Shown: positions 44,766 through 55,299, counted from the first letter of the stretch. The stretch: 64,000 nt of DNA from Hippopus hippopus (GCA_946811185.2 OX328109.1:32844129-32908128); one strand, 5' to 3'. Notes: a model not told the origin generated them from the letters alone. Made by a program: numbers and translations.

Positions 44766-44983
44766 CTCTTAGGAAAAGGGGGTTTAATGCATCTCCGTGA
44801 TGCAAGTCATCACAGATAAGGAATCCGTAAAATAAATTTTGTAAAACAACAGCATGGCTGAATCATAAGGTACACTGGTCCTTTGACATGCAGAAAATTG
44901 ACTTGTAGCAAAAGGTTTTGGCTCAGGTCGGGGTGAATACAGTTTACAGATGGATAAGGCCCCCATTTCACAGAGCATGGCTG
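44766..44983. mobile_element. Family B MITE, reverse, internally deleted
   Basis: CTCTTAGGAAAAGGGGG to CACAGAGCATGGCTG. The hairpin arm after GGCTCAGGTCGGGG is missing. Confidence 0.65.
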
Positions 44984-45104
44984 ATTTATTAGTCCAAAAG
45001 ACATTGTATTTACCCCTTAAAGCGCTGAATTAATGAATTGAGGCTTTTCAGGAAAACGGCTAAATTATAGCCATTTCAAGATTGTTTATGCAAGTCTATC
45101 AGTG

Positions 45105-45205
45105 TAGGGGACAGTGTAGATCGAAGATCATACTCCATGTTCTGTGCAGTCTGATCTTGATCAGTACTGTCTACGAAAGCAATTAAGTCGATTCCAGCTC
45201 TTTAA
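45105..45205. mobile_element. Family A MITE fragment, reverse
   Basis: ACAGTGTAGATCGAAGATC and GTTCTGTGCAGTCTGATC, then GTCGATTCCAGCTCTTTAAGG. Confidence 0.55.
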
Positions 45206-45737
45206 GGGTGATTGCTCTTCTCGATTCGAGATTTTTAGATTTTCCCGTATAACCATAGGCCTTTGAAGCTCAATTGGTCTATCACGAAACACCGAAAATT
45301 TCGTTGCTCGGTCATCGAACATCTTGTCTAATAATAGCACTTTTGCACATGGTCTCTTTATCGTATATGATATAGAGACGATGTACACTAGTACCCGTTG
45401 TATCTCCCCTAACCGTCCGATGGACTTTGTTGGTACGAAGAACGGAACAGACTGCCAGTTTATAGGCGATGCGGCAATGTGCTATTTTTAGTGACGGTGT
45501 CCGGTGATCGAGCAATGAAATTTTTGGTGTTTTGTCATAGACCAATAGGACTGCAGCGGCCTATAGTATACTTAAGTTTCAAACTACCTCAAGTGACGAT
45601 CAATTTTGTTTTGTGTGTCCTTTTTTTTTCTTCTTTGTTGTTTGGTCAAGCTTGTTTATTGTTGTTTGGCCAAGTTCATAAGTTCTTTGTTGTAAGATTC
45701 AGCTCACTTCTTATTGTGTGGCCCACATGAACCTGTT

Positions 45738-45825
45738 TCCCTCTCTCTCTGCGCTCTCTGTCTCTCCCTCTCTCAGCCCCTCCAGTCTGTCTGTCGGTCT
45801 AATATTTTATTGTGTGACCCACAGG

Positions 45826-45862
<37 letters not shown>
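45738..45862. repeat. CT-rich microsatellite
   Basis: Interrupted (CT)n with a pure run at 45828-45862. The Ser/Leu-rich frames over it are not genes. Confidence 0.9.
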
Positions 45863-45866
<4 letters not shown>

Positions 45867-45899
45867 CTACTCAGTACGATCCCGTGTTTAAACGCTCAT

Positions 45900-46025
45900 G
45901 AAGAAGACTTTTGAAAACATTCTGGAAAAACGAGACAAGGCTGGTAACCATTATTTTCTCCCTCTCACACAATGCTTTATACTCTTTCAATCGCATAATT
46001 TACTTTGTCGTCTGCAAATCATTTA
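45900..46025. mobile_element. Family C remnant, reverse
   Basis: GAAGACTTTTGAAAACATTC...AAGGCTGGTAACCATTATTTTCTCC, then TTTGTCGTCTGCAAATC. The longer ORF at 45911-46327 starts in it and has no recognisable domain. Confidence 0.5.
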
Positions 46026-46589
46026 TGTTTTGCTTTGGGATAAATCTTTGCATGCGATGGAGGTCATCTTGCAACCTTTTTGCAACCTTTTTGTCAAAGA
46101 TATCTCAAAAGTCGTCGACAGGAATTTGTTTCAGGAAGCAAGAGGTTAATACCAGTCAGATTGTTTTAGAACAAAACAAAACAACATTGAACAGCAACAT
46201 CAAGGCAGGTCAGAAGTTCGTATTTCTTTGTTTTGTTTGCCAATCGTTATTTACTGAAATTATAAAAAGTCTGCCCTCTGTGTTGAAAATAATAAGGTTC
46301 AGTAAACCTGTTTATTGTTTTCTTTGATATTCTTTTTAAAAATTTTTACTAGAAGAAAAAATCTTAGACTTGCTCTCATTGAAAACTTTAACGACAATAT
46401 AACGACAAGTGACGAAAAAGCAAAGCAAGTCGGCTCCAAAGCTTTACGAGTTTATGACCATCTTTATTCGAGATGTAAGTTTGAAACTACCTCAAATGAT
46501 CTTTTTTTTTTTGCATTTTTTTGTTGTTTTGTCAAGTTTGTTTTTTGTTGTTTGGTCAAGTTCATAAATTCTTTCTTGTAAGTTTCTCG

Positions 46590-46710
46590 GTCTCCCTGTG
46601 CGCCCTCTGTGCTCCCTCCATGCTCTCTCTGTGCTTTCTCTCTCTCTCTCTCTCACAATGCGCTTTCTCTCTGCACTATCTCTCTCTCTCTCTCTCTTTC
46701 TCTCTGCGCT
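46590..46710. repeat. CT-rich microsatellite
   Basis: Two (CT)n runs at 46635-46655 and 46677-46702 with CTGCGCTTTCT-type interruptions, resembling 45738-45862. Confidence 0.88.
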
Positions 46711-46871
46711 TTCTCCAGCCCTTTAATTTGTCAGTCTCTGTCTGATTCACTCTCTCCTCAGGCATTACGCCCATCTTTGCAGCACTGTCTTGCTACATTC
46801 CGACAAAAACAAGAAGAGAGCAATGAATACAATATATTTACTGCGATAGTGTGGCACCTGCCAAGGTTTAA

Positions 46872-47075
46872 CCCTTATCCTGCTAAATAAATGAAATGAA
46901 ATTTTCACATCGGTAGCAAAAACCCTAATATAGCTATTTCAAAAATTTGTTTTGGAGAACAATATCTCCTTCTCGGATAGTGTAGATCCAAGATCAGACT
47001 GCACGTTCTGTGCAGTCTGATCTTGATCTATACTGTCCGCAAAAGGTCAGTGAGTCGCGCTTAGCAGCTTAAGAG
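46872..47075. mobile_element. Family A hairpin MITE, left member of a TTAA-sharing chain
   Basis: TTAA at 46868-46871. CCCTTATCCTGCTAAATAA start and GCGCTTAGCAGCTTAAGAG end, reverse orientation. Its right TTAA (47076-47079) is also the left TTAA of the next element. Confidence 0.88.
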
Positions 47076-47079
47076 TTAA

Positions 47080-47295
47080 CTCTTTACCAAACGACAAAAT
47101 TTTAGACCTGTCCAATTTGAAAGCATTTGCAGACTACAAATCAATATGGCTCAAATGATGGAATTTGTCTTTCAAAGGGTAAAAACCTTGTGTGGGGAAA
47201 AGGAGAAAAAGCCAGCATTTTCTTCTTTTCCCACAACAGGTTTACAAAAGCCTACTTCTACAGAGTCGATAAAACTCGGGATTGTTGGGTAAAAG
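47080..47295. mobile_element. Family C hairpin MITE, right member of the chain
   Basis: Starts CTCTTTACCAAACGAC directly after the shared TTAA and ends GTTGGGTAAAAG before TTAA at 47296-47299. One hairpin arm is shortened. Confidence 0.85.
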
Positions 47296-47373
47296 TTAAA
47301 CCAGTCGGACTTTAGATAGAGCAAGTTTAAAATCATGTCATGCAGTAAACAGTAAATCCGGAATTCTGTTAGT

Positions 47374-47610
47374 TAATTTACTCTTCACTACACACCAAAT
47401 GTGTAGACCTGTCCATTTTAAAAGCATTTCAAGGGGACAATTTAAATGAGGTTCAAACGATGGAATCCACCTTTGACAGGATTAAAAACAAAAACATTTC
47501 GGGAAAAGGAGAAAATGCTGGTTACCAGCATTTTTTCCTTTTCCCAAAATGTTTTCAAAAAATTCCTCCATCAGGGTTGTTAAAACTAGAAATTGTGTGG
47601 TTAAGGGTTA
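47374..47610. mobile_element. Family C hairpin MITE
   Basis: TTTACTCTTCACTACACACC to TTGTGTGGTTAAGGGTTAA, with hairpin GGAGAAAATGCTGGTTACC and complement. Confidence 0.75.
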
Positions 47611-47864
47611 AAGATATTCCCGAAGTCATCCGCTGCTAATTTGTTTCAGGAAGTAAGGGGTAAATAGCTGTCTAATTGTTTTTCTTTTAGGAGGTTCAAA
47701 ACAACAAAAAACAACATTAAATAGAAACGTCAACGGCAGGTCAAAAGTTCTTATTTCTTTGTTTTGTCTTTCAATTGTTTTTTAAGGAAAATTACAAAAG
47801 CTTGTCCTACGTGTTAAAAATAATGAAGTCCATTGAACCTTTGTCTTGTTTTCATGCTCACACT

Positions 47865-48075
47865 ACGAAAATGGGGGCATAGATTGTTCCCTTGTCCGTG
47901 TGTATGTGTGTGTGTGTGTGTATTCGGTAAACAGTGCTGTTCGTGTTAGGCCAGTAACTTCCAGGTGCATAACCCGATTCTAAAATAATTCACCATGGAA
48001 AGACGACATGTCGCGTGCAACAACCATGTCGCCAACGCAAAGGTCAAGGTCGCAGTGCGGGGAGGGCATCTTTGT
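47865..48075. repeat. Interspersed repeat with GT microsatellite
   Basis: CTACGAAAATGGGGGCATAG, a (GT)n run at 47901-47922, then CGCAAAGGTCAAGGTCGCAG. The layout is like repeats common in mollusc DNA; I cannot name the family. Confidence 0.4.
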
Positions 48076-48116
48076 CATTGACTTATTTCTACTTTTTGAT
48101 ATTCTTTTCTAAAGTC

Positions 48117-48330
48117 CTCAACAAAGACAGACTTTTGGATTTGTCCTAACTGAAAGCATTTGTTGAGGATAAAATGATTCTAAAACTAAAATTTGTCTTT
48201 TGACCGACAGAAAAGCTTGAAGGAAAAGAGGAAAATGCTGTTTGCAAGCATTGTCTTCTTTTCTACAATGTTTTGATACGCCTTCTATCTCAAAGTCCTC
48301 AAAACTCGCGACTGTATTTTAAAGGGTAAA
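48117..48330. mobile_element. Family C hairpin MITE, diverged
   Basis: GACTTTTGGATTTGTCC...GAGGAAAATGCTGTTTGC / GCAAGCATTGTCTTC...ATTTTAAAGGGTAA. Confidence 0.6.
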
Positions 48331-48534
48331 TGATTTTGTCACCAGTGCATGTAACCGCAAGGTGAAGCATCTAAATTAGAACTAAGGTGTTTTACGCCGG
48401 TTTCAACATTGTGTCAGTCATATCAACGTGAAACCTTACATTGAGTATGGGTTTTATGTATGCGAGCAGAAAGCCCCTGTTTTTTCATACGCCTCTGAGA
48501 GTGTTTTACACAAAGCCAATAGCGATAGCAGGAG

Positions 48535-48640
48535 TTTTTGCGGCGGCATAGATCAAGATCAGACTGCACAGACCGTGCAGTCTGGTTTTGGATCTACCCC
48601 GTCCGCTTGTATAGTCAAGCCTATAAGATAGAAATCTGTC
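48535..48640. mobile_element. Family A hairpin core (GGAC-type ends)
   Basis: TTGCGGCGGCATAGATC / GGATCTACCCCGTCCGC, with the extra base in the right arm. Confidence 0.65.
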
Positions 48641-48689
48641 TGAGTTTCAGTGGATTGTATTTTAGGCTAAAAAGAGGTCAAATTTATAT

Positions 48690-49537
48690 GAGCCATGCTC
48701 TGTGAAAAGGAGTTTAATGCATCTTTGTAATGCATTTACTAATTTGTCGCATAAGATAGATCCATTGTATAGATGGTCCGGCTAAACAACGAAGTAGAAT
48801 GAGGTAGAATGGTCCTGCATTATATCTGATTTGCGCATTCTGGGTATACAAAACCGGACTACTTTTCAAGAAGGCATTCGATGCCGCGAATTTCAAAGTA
48901 CTTCATATATTTATTTAAAAAAAAAAAACACTAATAGTTACGATTCATTTAGCCCTGGTTAGCTAGCATGTAACCTATGCACCTGTCAATTACAAACGAA
49001 GCCCTCTATAGGCTCGGGAATTAGCCATAGTATAAGCGAAGCATGGTGGAGACACTTTTTGTTCTGGAAGTCTTTGAAAAAACTCTATACGAATCCCGGT
49101 TTTCCCTAAATATATATTTAACAACTGTGTACACACTTGCAGTAAACAATGGTATTTTTCAAAATATTTTTCCCGCTTTAGATCAATATCGTTTAAGGAA
49201 ATTTGGAACGAAAAAACAGGCCTGATTTCTCCACAGACGTATTATTTACAGCTTTACTACTTTTTAGTGGCAGGGTTTGGTTATGCACACCGCGTATTAA
49301 TACTTACCCTGTACAGGATAGTGAAGCGGCATGGCAAACATGTCAATATTCGAAGAATATGATATGCACAGACATCGAATGGTCCTGTAACATGCATAAA
49401 ACAAATACATGTACATTTACATGTACGTGTAATAGCAAAATGTTTGGACTCATGTCAGCCTGCGCGAACTGCGCAGGGCTGACACTGGTCGATACCTTTT
49501 TGCGGATGCGTTAAATCCGTTTCACAGGGCATGGCTC
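48690..49537. mobile_element. Family B hairpin MITE split by element E3
   Basis: Left part 48690-48819 (GAGCCATGCTCTGTGAAAAG, reverse body); right part 49378-49537 (hairpin CATGTCAGCCTGCGCG / CTGCGCAGGGCTGAC, end TTTCACAGGGCATGGCTC). Confidence 0.78.
48820..49377. mobile_element. Family E element, copy 3 (558 bp)
   Basis: Target duplication AATGGTCCTGCA (48808-48819) and AATGGTCCTGTA (49378-49389). Its right end, CACAGACATCG, matches the other E copies. The left end starts inside the region aligned to copies 1 and 2, so it may be 5' truncated. It also carries about 300 bp of internal sequence absent from the other two. Confidence 0.75.
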
Positions 49538-49669
49538 AAGTTATATTTGCAAAGTATTTAATGACTTATTTAATGATTTCATTATCAGCAGATACACCCA
49601 TTATCTCGAACTAAAGAAAAGTAATGACTTAATTTTCACAAAGAACTGAATCTATCGACAGACAAAATA

Positions 49670-49889
49670 ACTCTTATCCTGCTAAGTAAATAACTAAAAT
49701 GAAATTTTCAATTCGATAGTAAAAACCCAAATATTGCTTGTTCAAAGTCATGTTTTGGGGAATAATATCTATAATAAGAATCTTTGTCGGACAGTGTAGA
49801 TCCAAGATCAGACTGCACGTTCTGTGCAGTCTGATCTTGATCTACATTGTCCGCAAAAGGTCAGTGAGTCGCGCTTAGCAACCTAAGGG
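49670..49889. mobile_element. Family A hairpin MITE, left member of a second chain
   Basis: Left flank mutated (ATAA). Reverse orientation, ending CGCTTAGCAACCTAAGGG at TTAA 49890-49893. The hairpin is perfect apart from the conserved extra base. Confidence 0.82.
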
Positions 49890-49893
49890 TTAA

Positions 49894-50111
49894 CTCTTCA
49901 CTAGGCGACAGAATTCTAGACTTGACCGTGTAAAATGTGTGTGCAGACGGCAAATTTGATATGATTCAAACGTTGACATCTGTCTTTAAAAGGTTAGAAA
50001 ATATTGCGGGAAAAGGAGAAAATGCTGGTACTGGCATTTTCTCCTTTTCTTACGATGTTTTCTAGTCTTTTTTCTCAGAGTCGTGAAAACTCGGGCGTTT
50101 GTGGTAAAGTG
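49894..50111. mobile_element. Family C hairpin MITE, right member of the second chain
   Basis: CTCTTCACTAGGCGAC after the shared TTAA, hairpin AAAAGGAGAAAATGCTGG / CTGGCATTTTCTCC, end GTGGTAAAGTG before TTAA at 50112-50115. A further C remnant lies at 50150-50300. Confidence 0.82.
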
Positions 50112-50578
50112 TTAAAGCATAAGAAATACTCTTAAGTTGTGCCTTCCTGAATGAGATTTGTCTTTGAAAGAGGGAAAAACATTGTAAGAAAAGAGAAATT
50201 GCCGGTTACCAGTATTCCGTCTTTTTCCTTCGGTGCTTTTTAAAATCCTTCCTCTCGGAGGTCGTTGGGACATGATACTGTGTGGTCAAAAAATGTAGAT
50301 GGTGCAGGATAGTGAGTATTCTTTCTTGATCGATTGTCACCTTTCAGAAAACATTTATAAATTTAGAGCTTCTCTTATACATTTAATCTGGTATGTAGGG
50401 TTGTGTTCAATGGTATTTTAAGCCGCTTTCAACTATCTAGTATCCGAGTTATGACCTTGGCTTGCCTATAAATTTATGTCTCTCCTAGGTTTTGAAAAAA
50501 TACCAATGTACTGCCTATTCCTAGAAAACATCTTGTGGCCTGCACAGATGCTTCGTATGTATATGTACGTGCGGATGT

Positions 50579-50875
50579 TTGTTTGTGTGTGTGTGTGGGG
50601 GGGGGGGGGGCGGAATGGATGAGTATTTGTTAATGTGCTTACATATCTGTCTGTCTGCAGTCTTTCAATCTGTCTGTCCGTCCGTCTACCGATCTACCAT
50701 TCCACCCATCCACCTATCCATCCACTCATCCATCCATCCATCAACTCATCGATCCATCGATCCATCCTTCCATCCATCCATCGATCCATCCTTTCTTTCT
50801 TTCTTTCGTTCTTTTTCTGTCTTTCTTTCTTTCTTTCTTGCTTATTTTCTTTCTTTGTTTTTTTCTTCCTTTTTT
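50579..50875. repeat. GT, G-run, ATCC and TTTC microsatellites
   Basis: (GT)n and a G-run (50584-50610), then (GTCT)n, (ATCC)n and (TTTC)n tetranucleotides. The Ser/Pro/His/Ile ORFs at 50579-50998 and 50635-50952 are translations of these. Confidence 0.92.
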
Positions 50876-51489
50876 TCTGTCTATATGTGTTTCGATGTAT
50901 CTATCGATGTATGTATTTTATGTATGAGAGAAAGAGAGAACTCATTCCTTGACCAAACGATTTCTGGTTATAATGTCGCAACAGAAAAATTCTTTTGAAA
51001 CATAAGTTGAAGAAAAGAAAATGCCAGTACTAGAATTTTGTCCTTTTGCCAGAATGTTTCCTTCCCGTTTAAAGACGAATTGCATCATATAAGCCACAAT
51101 CCATTCTTATTCTAGAAACTGCTTTCAGTTTGCACGAGTTTAAGTTCTTGCCGTTTCTTGCCGTTTCGTACGGTTCAAAGCAGTCCCTCCTTGAATAAAA
51201 GAAAAGTTGAACTCTTTGACTTGTAGCTCTCCGTCAGAACTTGGTCGCACGCAACAATTTTCCAAGGCCATTACGAAACGATCCTTTGTTGTTGTTTTTT
51301 CTTGAGGAAGACTTCTTAGAGAAACATCTTGGAAAACGGAGAAAATGCTTGTGACCTTCCTGGGATAAAGAGTTGAACTGGTCGACATTCAGTTTTCAGT
51401 TTTTATTTAGAACCTGGCTGCACGCAACATCTTTTTCAAAAGCCATTAACAAAGGCTTATAAACTTTTCTTAAATCTTGAGAAAGAATT

Positions 51490-51670
51490 GTTTTAAAAAA
51501 CATTGTGGAAAAAGGAGAAAATGCTGGCTACCAGCATTTTCTCCTTTTTCCACAATGTTTTCTTCCACTTTAAAAAACAATATCATCATTTTCGCTAGAT
51601 ATGATATGTTGTCTACAAATGTGTTCAATATGGACAGGTCTAAGATTTTGTAGTCTTGTACAGGATAAAG
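51490..51670. mobile_element. Family C hairpin MITE, reverse
   Basis: GTGGAAAAAGGAGAAAATGC and its full complement at 51505-51562 make the longest perfect C hairpin in the window. A further C remnant lies at 51300-51375. Confidence 0.7.
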
Positions 51671-51921
51671 TCATTACCACACGACTGCGAGTTGTAATGT
51701 CCCTTGAGTGGACAACTTTAGAGAAGATTTTTCAGAAAAAGAGGAATTGCACGTAAGAAAAAAAATCTTTCCCTTCGTGAACAATGTTTTCTCAACCCTT
51801 AGCCTGCTAAGCGCGACTCACTGACCCTTTGCGGACAGTGTAGATCAGGATCAGACTGCACAGAACGTGCAGTCTGATCCTTGATCTACACTGTCCGATA
51901 AAGCGATATTTTTCACCAAAA

Positions 51922-52777
51922 CAAGAGGGCCATGATGGCCCTAAAGTCGCTCACCTGAGTCTGTTGACCAAACATGACCCATTTTCAATCTACCCGACAT
52001 GACCCATTCTCAAACTCGACCGAGATATCATCAAGACGAACATTCTGACCAACTTTCAAGAGTTTTGGGCTGAAAATGTGGCCTCTAGAGCGTACACAAG
52101 GTTTTTCTAAGATATGATCTAGTGACCTAGTTTTTTGCCCGACATGACCCATTTTCAAACTTATCCAAGATGTCATCAAGACAAACATTCTGGCCAAGTT
52201 TCATGAGTATCGGACTGAAAATGTGGCCTCTAGAGCATACATAAGGTTTTTCTAAGATTTGACCTAGTGACCTAGTTTTTGACCCAACATGACCCATTTT
52301 CGAACTCGTTTAAGATATCATTGAGGCAAACATTCTGACCCAGTTTCATGAGTATCGGACCGAAAATGTGGCCTCTAGAGCGTACACAAGGTTTTTCTAA
52401 GATTTGACCTAGTGACCTAGTTTTTGACCTGACATGACCCATTTTCGAACTCGTCCGAGATATCATCAAGGCAAACATTCTGACCAAGTTTCATGAGCAT
52501 CTGACTGAAAATGTGGCCTCTAGAGCGTACACAAGGTTTTTCTAAGATTTGACCTAGTGACCTAGTTTTTGATCTGACATGACCCATTTTCGAACTCGTC
52601 CGAGATATCATCGAGACAAACATTCTGACCAAGTTTCATGAGTATCGGATTGAAAATGTGGCCTCTAGAGCGTACACAATGTAAAAGTTGACGACGGACG
52701 ACGGACGACGAACGACGGACGACGCACGACGGACACAGCACGATCACAAAAGCTCACCATGTCAGGTGAGCTAAAAA
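51922..52777 (+). mobile_element. Helentron/HINE-like element with tandem core
   Basis: Starts with a hairpin GGGCCATGATGGCCC (51927-51941) and CTCACCTGA, carries the 145-bp array, then a (GAC)-rich run (52690-52735). It ends with the hairpin GCTCACCATGTCAGGTGAGC at 52752-52771 followed by TAAAAA. A 3'-subterminal hairpin, a tandem-repeat core and no clear target duplication are features of non-autonomous Helitron-related elements described from bivalves. The terminal signals are not the classic TC...CTRR, so the class is an inference. Confidence 0.75.
51998..52678 (+). repeat. 145-bp tandem repeat, about 4.7 units
   Basis: CATGACCCAT recurs at 51998, 52143, 52288, 52433 and 52578, exactly 145 bp apart. 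Each unit also holds GTGGCCTCTAGAGCGTACAC and GACCTAGTGACCTAG. Minus-strand ORFs of about 70 codons repeat once per unit because a 145-bp period shifts frame; they are not genes. Confidence 0.95.
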
Positions 52778-52859
52778 AGAGTTTTAATTAGCATTTTTAG
52801 GGTTTTTATTATCGGCTTGAAAGTTCTATATAACATATTTAGCAGGTTAAGGGATAATC

Positions 52860-53100
52860 TTAAAACAGAATTTTTTCCTTCCATTCAAAGACTTTTCCCT
52901 TGTGTTGATGTTCTGTGAGTAACGGTAATTTGTACTGCTTTGACCAGTTAGCAAATCAACCCGTATTTTTACTTTTGGGAAGAAAGCTCTTGAAAATATT
53001 GCGAGAAAGGAGGAAAGGCTACGTAATAACCAGCATTTCCTCCTGTTCCCACAATGTTTCCTATCACATAAAAGATAAATGTAATATATACGAATACATT
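52860..53100. mobile_element. Family C remnant, reverse
   Basis: GAAAGCTCTTGAAAATATTG, then a hairpin with CGTAATAACCAGCATTTCC and CCCACAATGTTTCC; one arm is damaged. Confidence 0.5.
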
Positions 53101-53104
53101 TTAA

Positions 53105-53328
53105 CCCTTTACCACTCATCCCCGAGTTTTAACAACCCTAAGGAAGAAGGCTTTTTGAAAAAATTGTGGGAAAAGGAGAAAATGCTGGTAACCAGCATTT
53201 TCTCCTTTTCCCTCAATGTTTTCTACTCTTTCAAGGAAAAAAAAGAGAAAAATCAAGTGAGCCATATTTAGCTTTCCGTCCGCATGTGCTTTCATTTTAG
53301 ACATGTCTAAAATTTTTTGTTTGGGAGT
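53105..53328. mobile_element. Family C hairpin MITE with TTAA flanks
   Basis: TTAA at 53101-53104 and 53329-53332. Reverse orientation, with hairpin GGAGAAAATGCTGGTAACC and its complement. Confidence 0.82.
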
Positions 53329-53389
53329 TTAATCTTCGCCTGTCAAAGCTTTAAGTGTAAATAGTTAATTTGGAACGTCGTTCTGGTAA

Positions 53390-53545
53390 AAAGGTGTTAA
53401 ATGCATCCCCATAATGCATTATACTCAGCAAGTCATCACATAATCATGATCCATAAAATCCAGTGTCTTACAACCAACCGAATCATGGGGAAGAATGGTC
53501 CTTTCACATGCAGAACATTTACAAAACAAAAAATATATTGCGTCT
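53390..53545. mobile_element. Family B MITE, truncated, reverse
   Basis: CTGGTAAAAAGGTGTTAAATG to CACATGCAGAACATTTAC; lost before its hairpin. Confidence 0.6.
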
Positions 53546-53811
53546 GGTAAAGAGTTGTGAATTATTCAAACACGCAACGAGTCATTTTTTTTCTTAATTT
53601 TTCTGTCATGACTTAAAGGAACAATACAAACATGAAACGAATGGAGCGGACAAATGCTTCTTCTCCCACCGTGCTTTCTTAATAATAAAATCAGACATTG
53701 AAATGACTTTTAAATTATTTACGTTTTACGTCATTTCTGTAAATGGTGTGAATACATTTTAAGTCCTTTATGGTTTGTATTTTAACCTTTCAGCGGTATG
53801 TGCGAAACCAG

Positions 53812-53985
53812 ACTTTTGCAGACGGTAAAGATCAAGATCAGACTGCACAGAACGTGCAGTCTGATCTTAGATCTATACCGTCCGATTGTTAATCAGGCCT
53901 ATGAGATAACATCTATCTCAGTTTCCGTGGTTGTATCATTGAGCCTCCGAGAGAGTTCGAGTTTATCTATTTGGCGATAAAAAAG
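53812..53985. mobile_element. Family A-related element (GGAC-type ends)
   Basis: TTTTGCAGACGGTAAAGATC / AGATCTATACCGTCCG hairpin, then a tail with ATCAGGCCTATGAGATAAC, as after the 48535 and 44318 cores. Probably a subfamily of A. Confidence 0.65.
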
Positions 53986-53989
53986 TTAA

Positions 53990-54193
53990 CCCTTAACCTG
54001 CTAAATAACTCACATGAAACTTTCAAGTTGATAGTAAAACCCCGAATTTTGCTATTTCAAAGGTATTTTTGGAAGAAAGATATCTCCTCATTGGACAGTG
54101 TAGATCCAAGATCAGACTGCACGTTCTGTGCAGTCCGATCTTGATCTACACTGTCCGCTAAAGGTCAGTGAGTCGCGCTTAGTAGCCTAAGGG
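53990..54193. mobile_element. Family A hairpin MITE with TTAA flanks
   Basis: TTAA at 53986-53989 and 54194-54197, 204 bp, reverse orientation, both termini intact. Confidence 0.87.
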
Positions 54194-54199
54194 TTAAAA

Positions 54200-54362
54200 T
54201 GGCGGACTTGTGATTCAGAGATGCTGGGTTACATCCTCACCGAGAACTTTTTTTTTTTCTCACGTGAATGTCCTTCAGCAAGGCATGGCATAGCACTTGT
54301 GAAGCCTAAGAAATGCAAGGACGAGTGAAAGCTCGTCGTGATATGGCTGAAATATACATGTA
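54200..54362 (+). repeat. SINE-like repeat
   Basis: GCGGACTTGTGATTCAGAG followed by GATGCTGGGTTACATCCTC (B-box-like), a T-run, and a body ending GTCGTGATATGGCTGAAATA. It starts right next to the TTAA of the preceding A element. Orientation and family uncertain. Confidence 0.45.
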
Positions 54363-54607
54363 TAGCTAAAGTCGTTATAAAATACCACTGAAGCAAACAA
54401 ATTTAAATATAGCATGTGCATAAATGGAATAAGAAATGTACATGCACGTAATAAAGTAATTTCTCTTAATTTTTCCTGTCACTGCCGAGAGATACAATAG
54501 AAACACGAAACGTTCAGACCGAGGTACCCATTAGCTTTTATTGCGACCTTTGGCAGTCAGAGAAATGGCGATTGTATGAAGTTCCCTGTTCATCTATATC
54601 CTGTTAA

Positions 54608-54812
54608 ACCTTCTCCTGCTAAATAACTAAAATGAAATTTTCAATTCAATTTCAAAAAACCTAAATATTGCTACTTCAAAGTTACGTTTTGGTAAATAAT
54701 ATCTCCTTATCGGACAGTTTAGATGAAAGATCAGACTGCACGTTCTGTGCAGTCTGCTCTTGATCTACACTGTCTTCAAAAGGTCAGTAAGTAGCGCTTC
54801 GTAGCCTAAGGG
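54608..54812. mobile_element. Family A hairpin MITE with TTAA flanks
   Basis: TTAA at 54604-54607 and 54813-54816. CCTTCTCCTGCTAAATAAC start; reverse orientation. Confidence 0.85.
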
Positions 54813-54816
54813 TTAA

Positions 54817-55011
54817 ATAAATTAACTACTCGTAAAACTTTCAAGTCGATAGTAAAATCTAAATATTGTTATTTCAAAGTTATTTGGGGAGGGAAAAAAT
54901 ATCTTCTTATCGGGCAGTGTAGATCCAAGATCAGACTGCACGTTCTGTGCAGTCTGATTTTGATCTACGCTGTCCGCAAAAGGTCCTTGAGTCGCGCTTA
55001 GCAGTCTAAGG
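54817..55011. mobile_element. Family A MITE abutting the previous copy
   Basis: Starts at the TTAA shared with the previous copy but lacks its first 14 or so bases (begins ATAAATTAACTACTCG). Ends CTTAGCAGTCTAAGG at TTAA 55012-55015. Same orientation as its neighbour. Confidence 0.78.
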
Positions 55012-55149
55012 TTAATTCAAATGTCAAAATTGATGATCGTAATAAAACTTCGATTTTTCGCCTTATCTTTAAATTTAAGATAGAATCGCCATAATATAAG
55101 TCTCTTAGCAACTGTTTCCGTCCGGCATTATGAACAGTTATTGACCCTT

Positions 55150-55260
55150 TTACCACACAACTACGTGTTTTGACGCCCCTGAGAAAGAAGCCTTAAAAAA
55201 AAAAACATGGAGGGAAGAGGAGAAAATGCTGGTAACCAGCAATCTTGGAATCTTTTCCAA
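55150..55260. mobile_element. Family C fragment
   Basis: CCTTTTACCACACAACTACG, AGAAAGAAGCCTTAAAAA and GAGAAAATGCTGGTAACC; the right arm is mostly lost. Confidence 0.55.
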
Positions 55261-55299
55261 AGTTCCTATTTGGTATTTTTATTTGGTGTGGTGTCCGTG

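Larger units (their letters stand above)
51794..52853. mobile_element. Family A hairpin MITE split by the 145-bp-core element
   Basis: Left part 51794-51921 holds the CCCTTAGCCTGCTAAGCGC terminus and the whole hairpin. Right part 52778-52853 holds TTATTATCGGCTTGAAAG and TTTAGCAGGTTAAGGG. Together they make one full A element. Confidence 0.88.

Noticed and set aside
45911..46327. ORF of 138 codons
   Set aside because: Starts in a family C remnant; no recognisable domain, and CT microsatellites lie on both sides.
50579..50998. ORFs of 139 and 105 codons (Ser/Pro/His/Ile-rich)
   Set aside because: They follow (ATCC)n and (TTTC)n microsatellites and have no domain.
52272..52747. Repeated minus-strand ORFs of about 70 codons sharing a Ser-Lys-Met-Gly-His motif
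   Set aside because: They are the same 145-bp tandem monomer translated once per unit.
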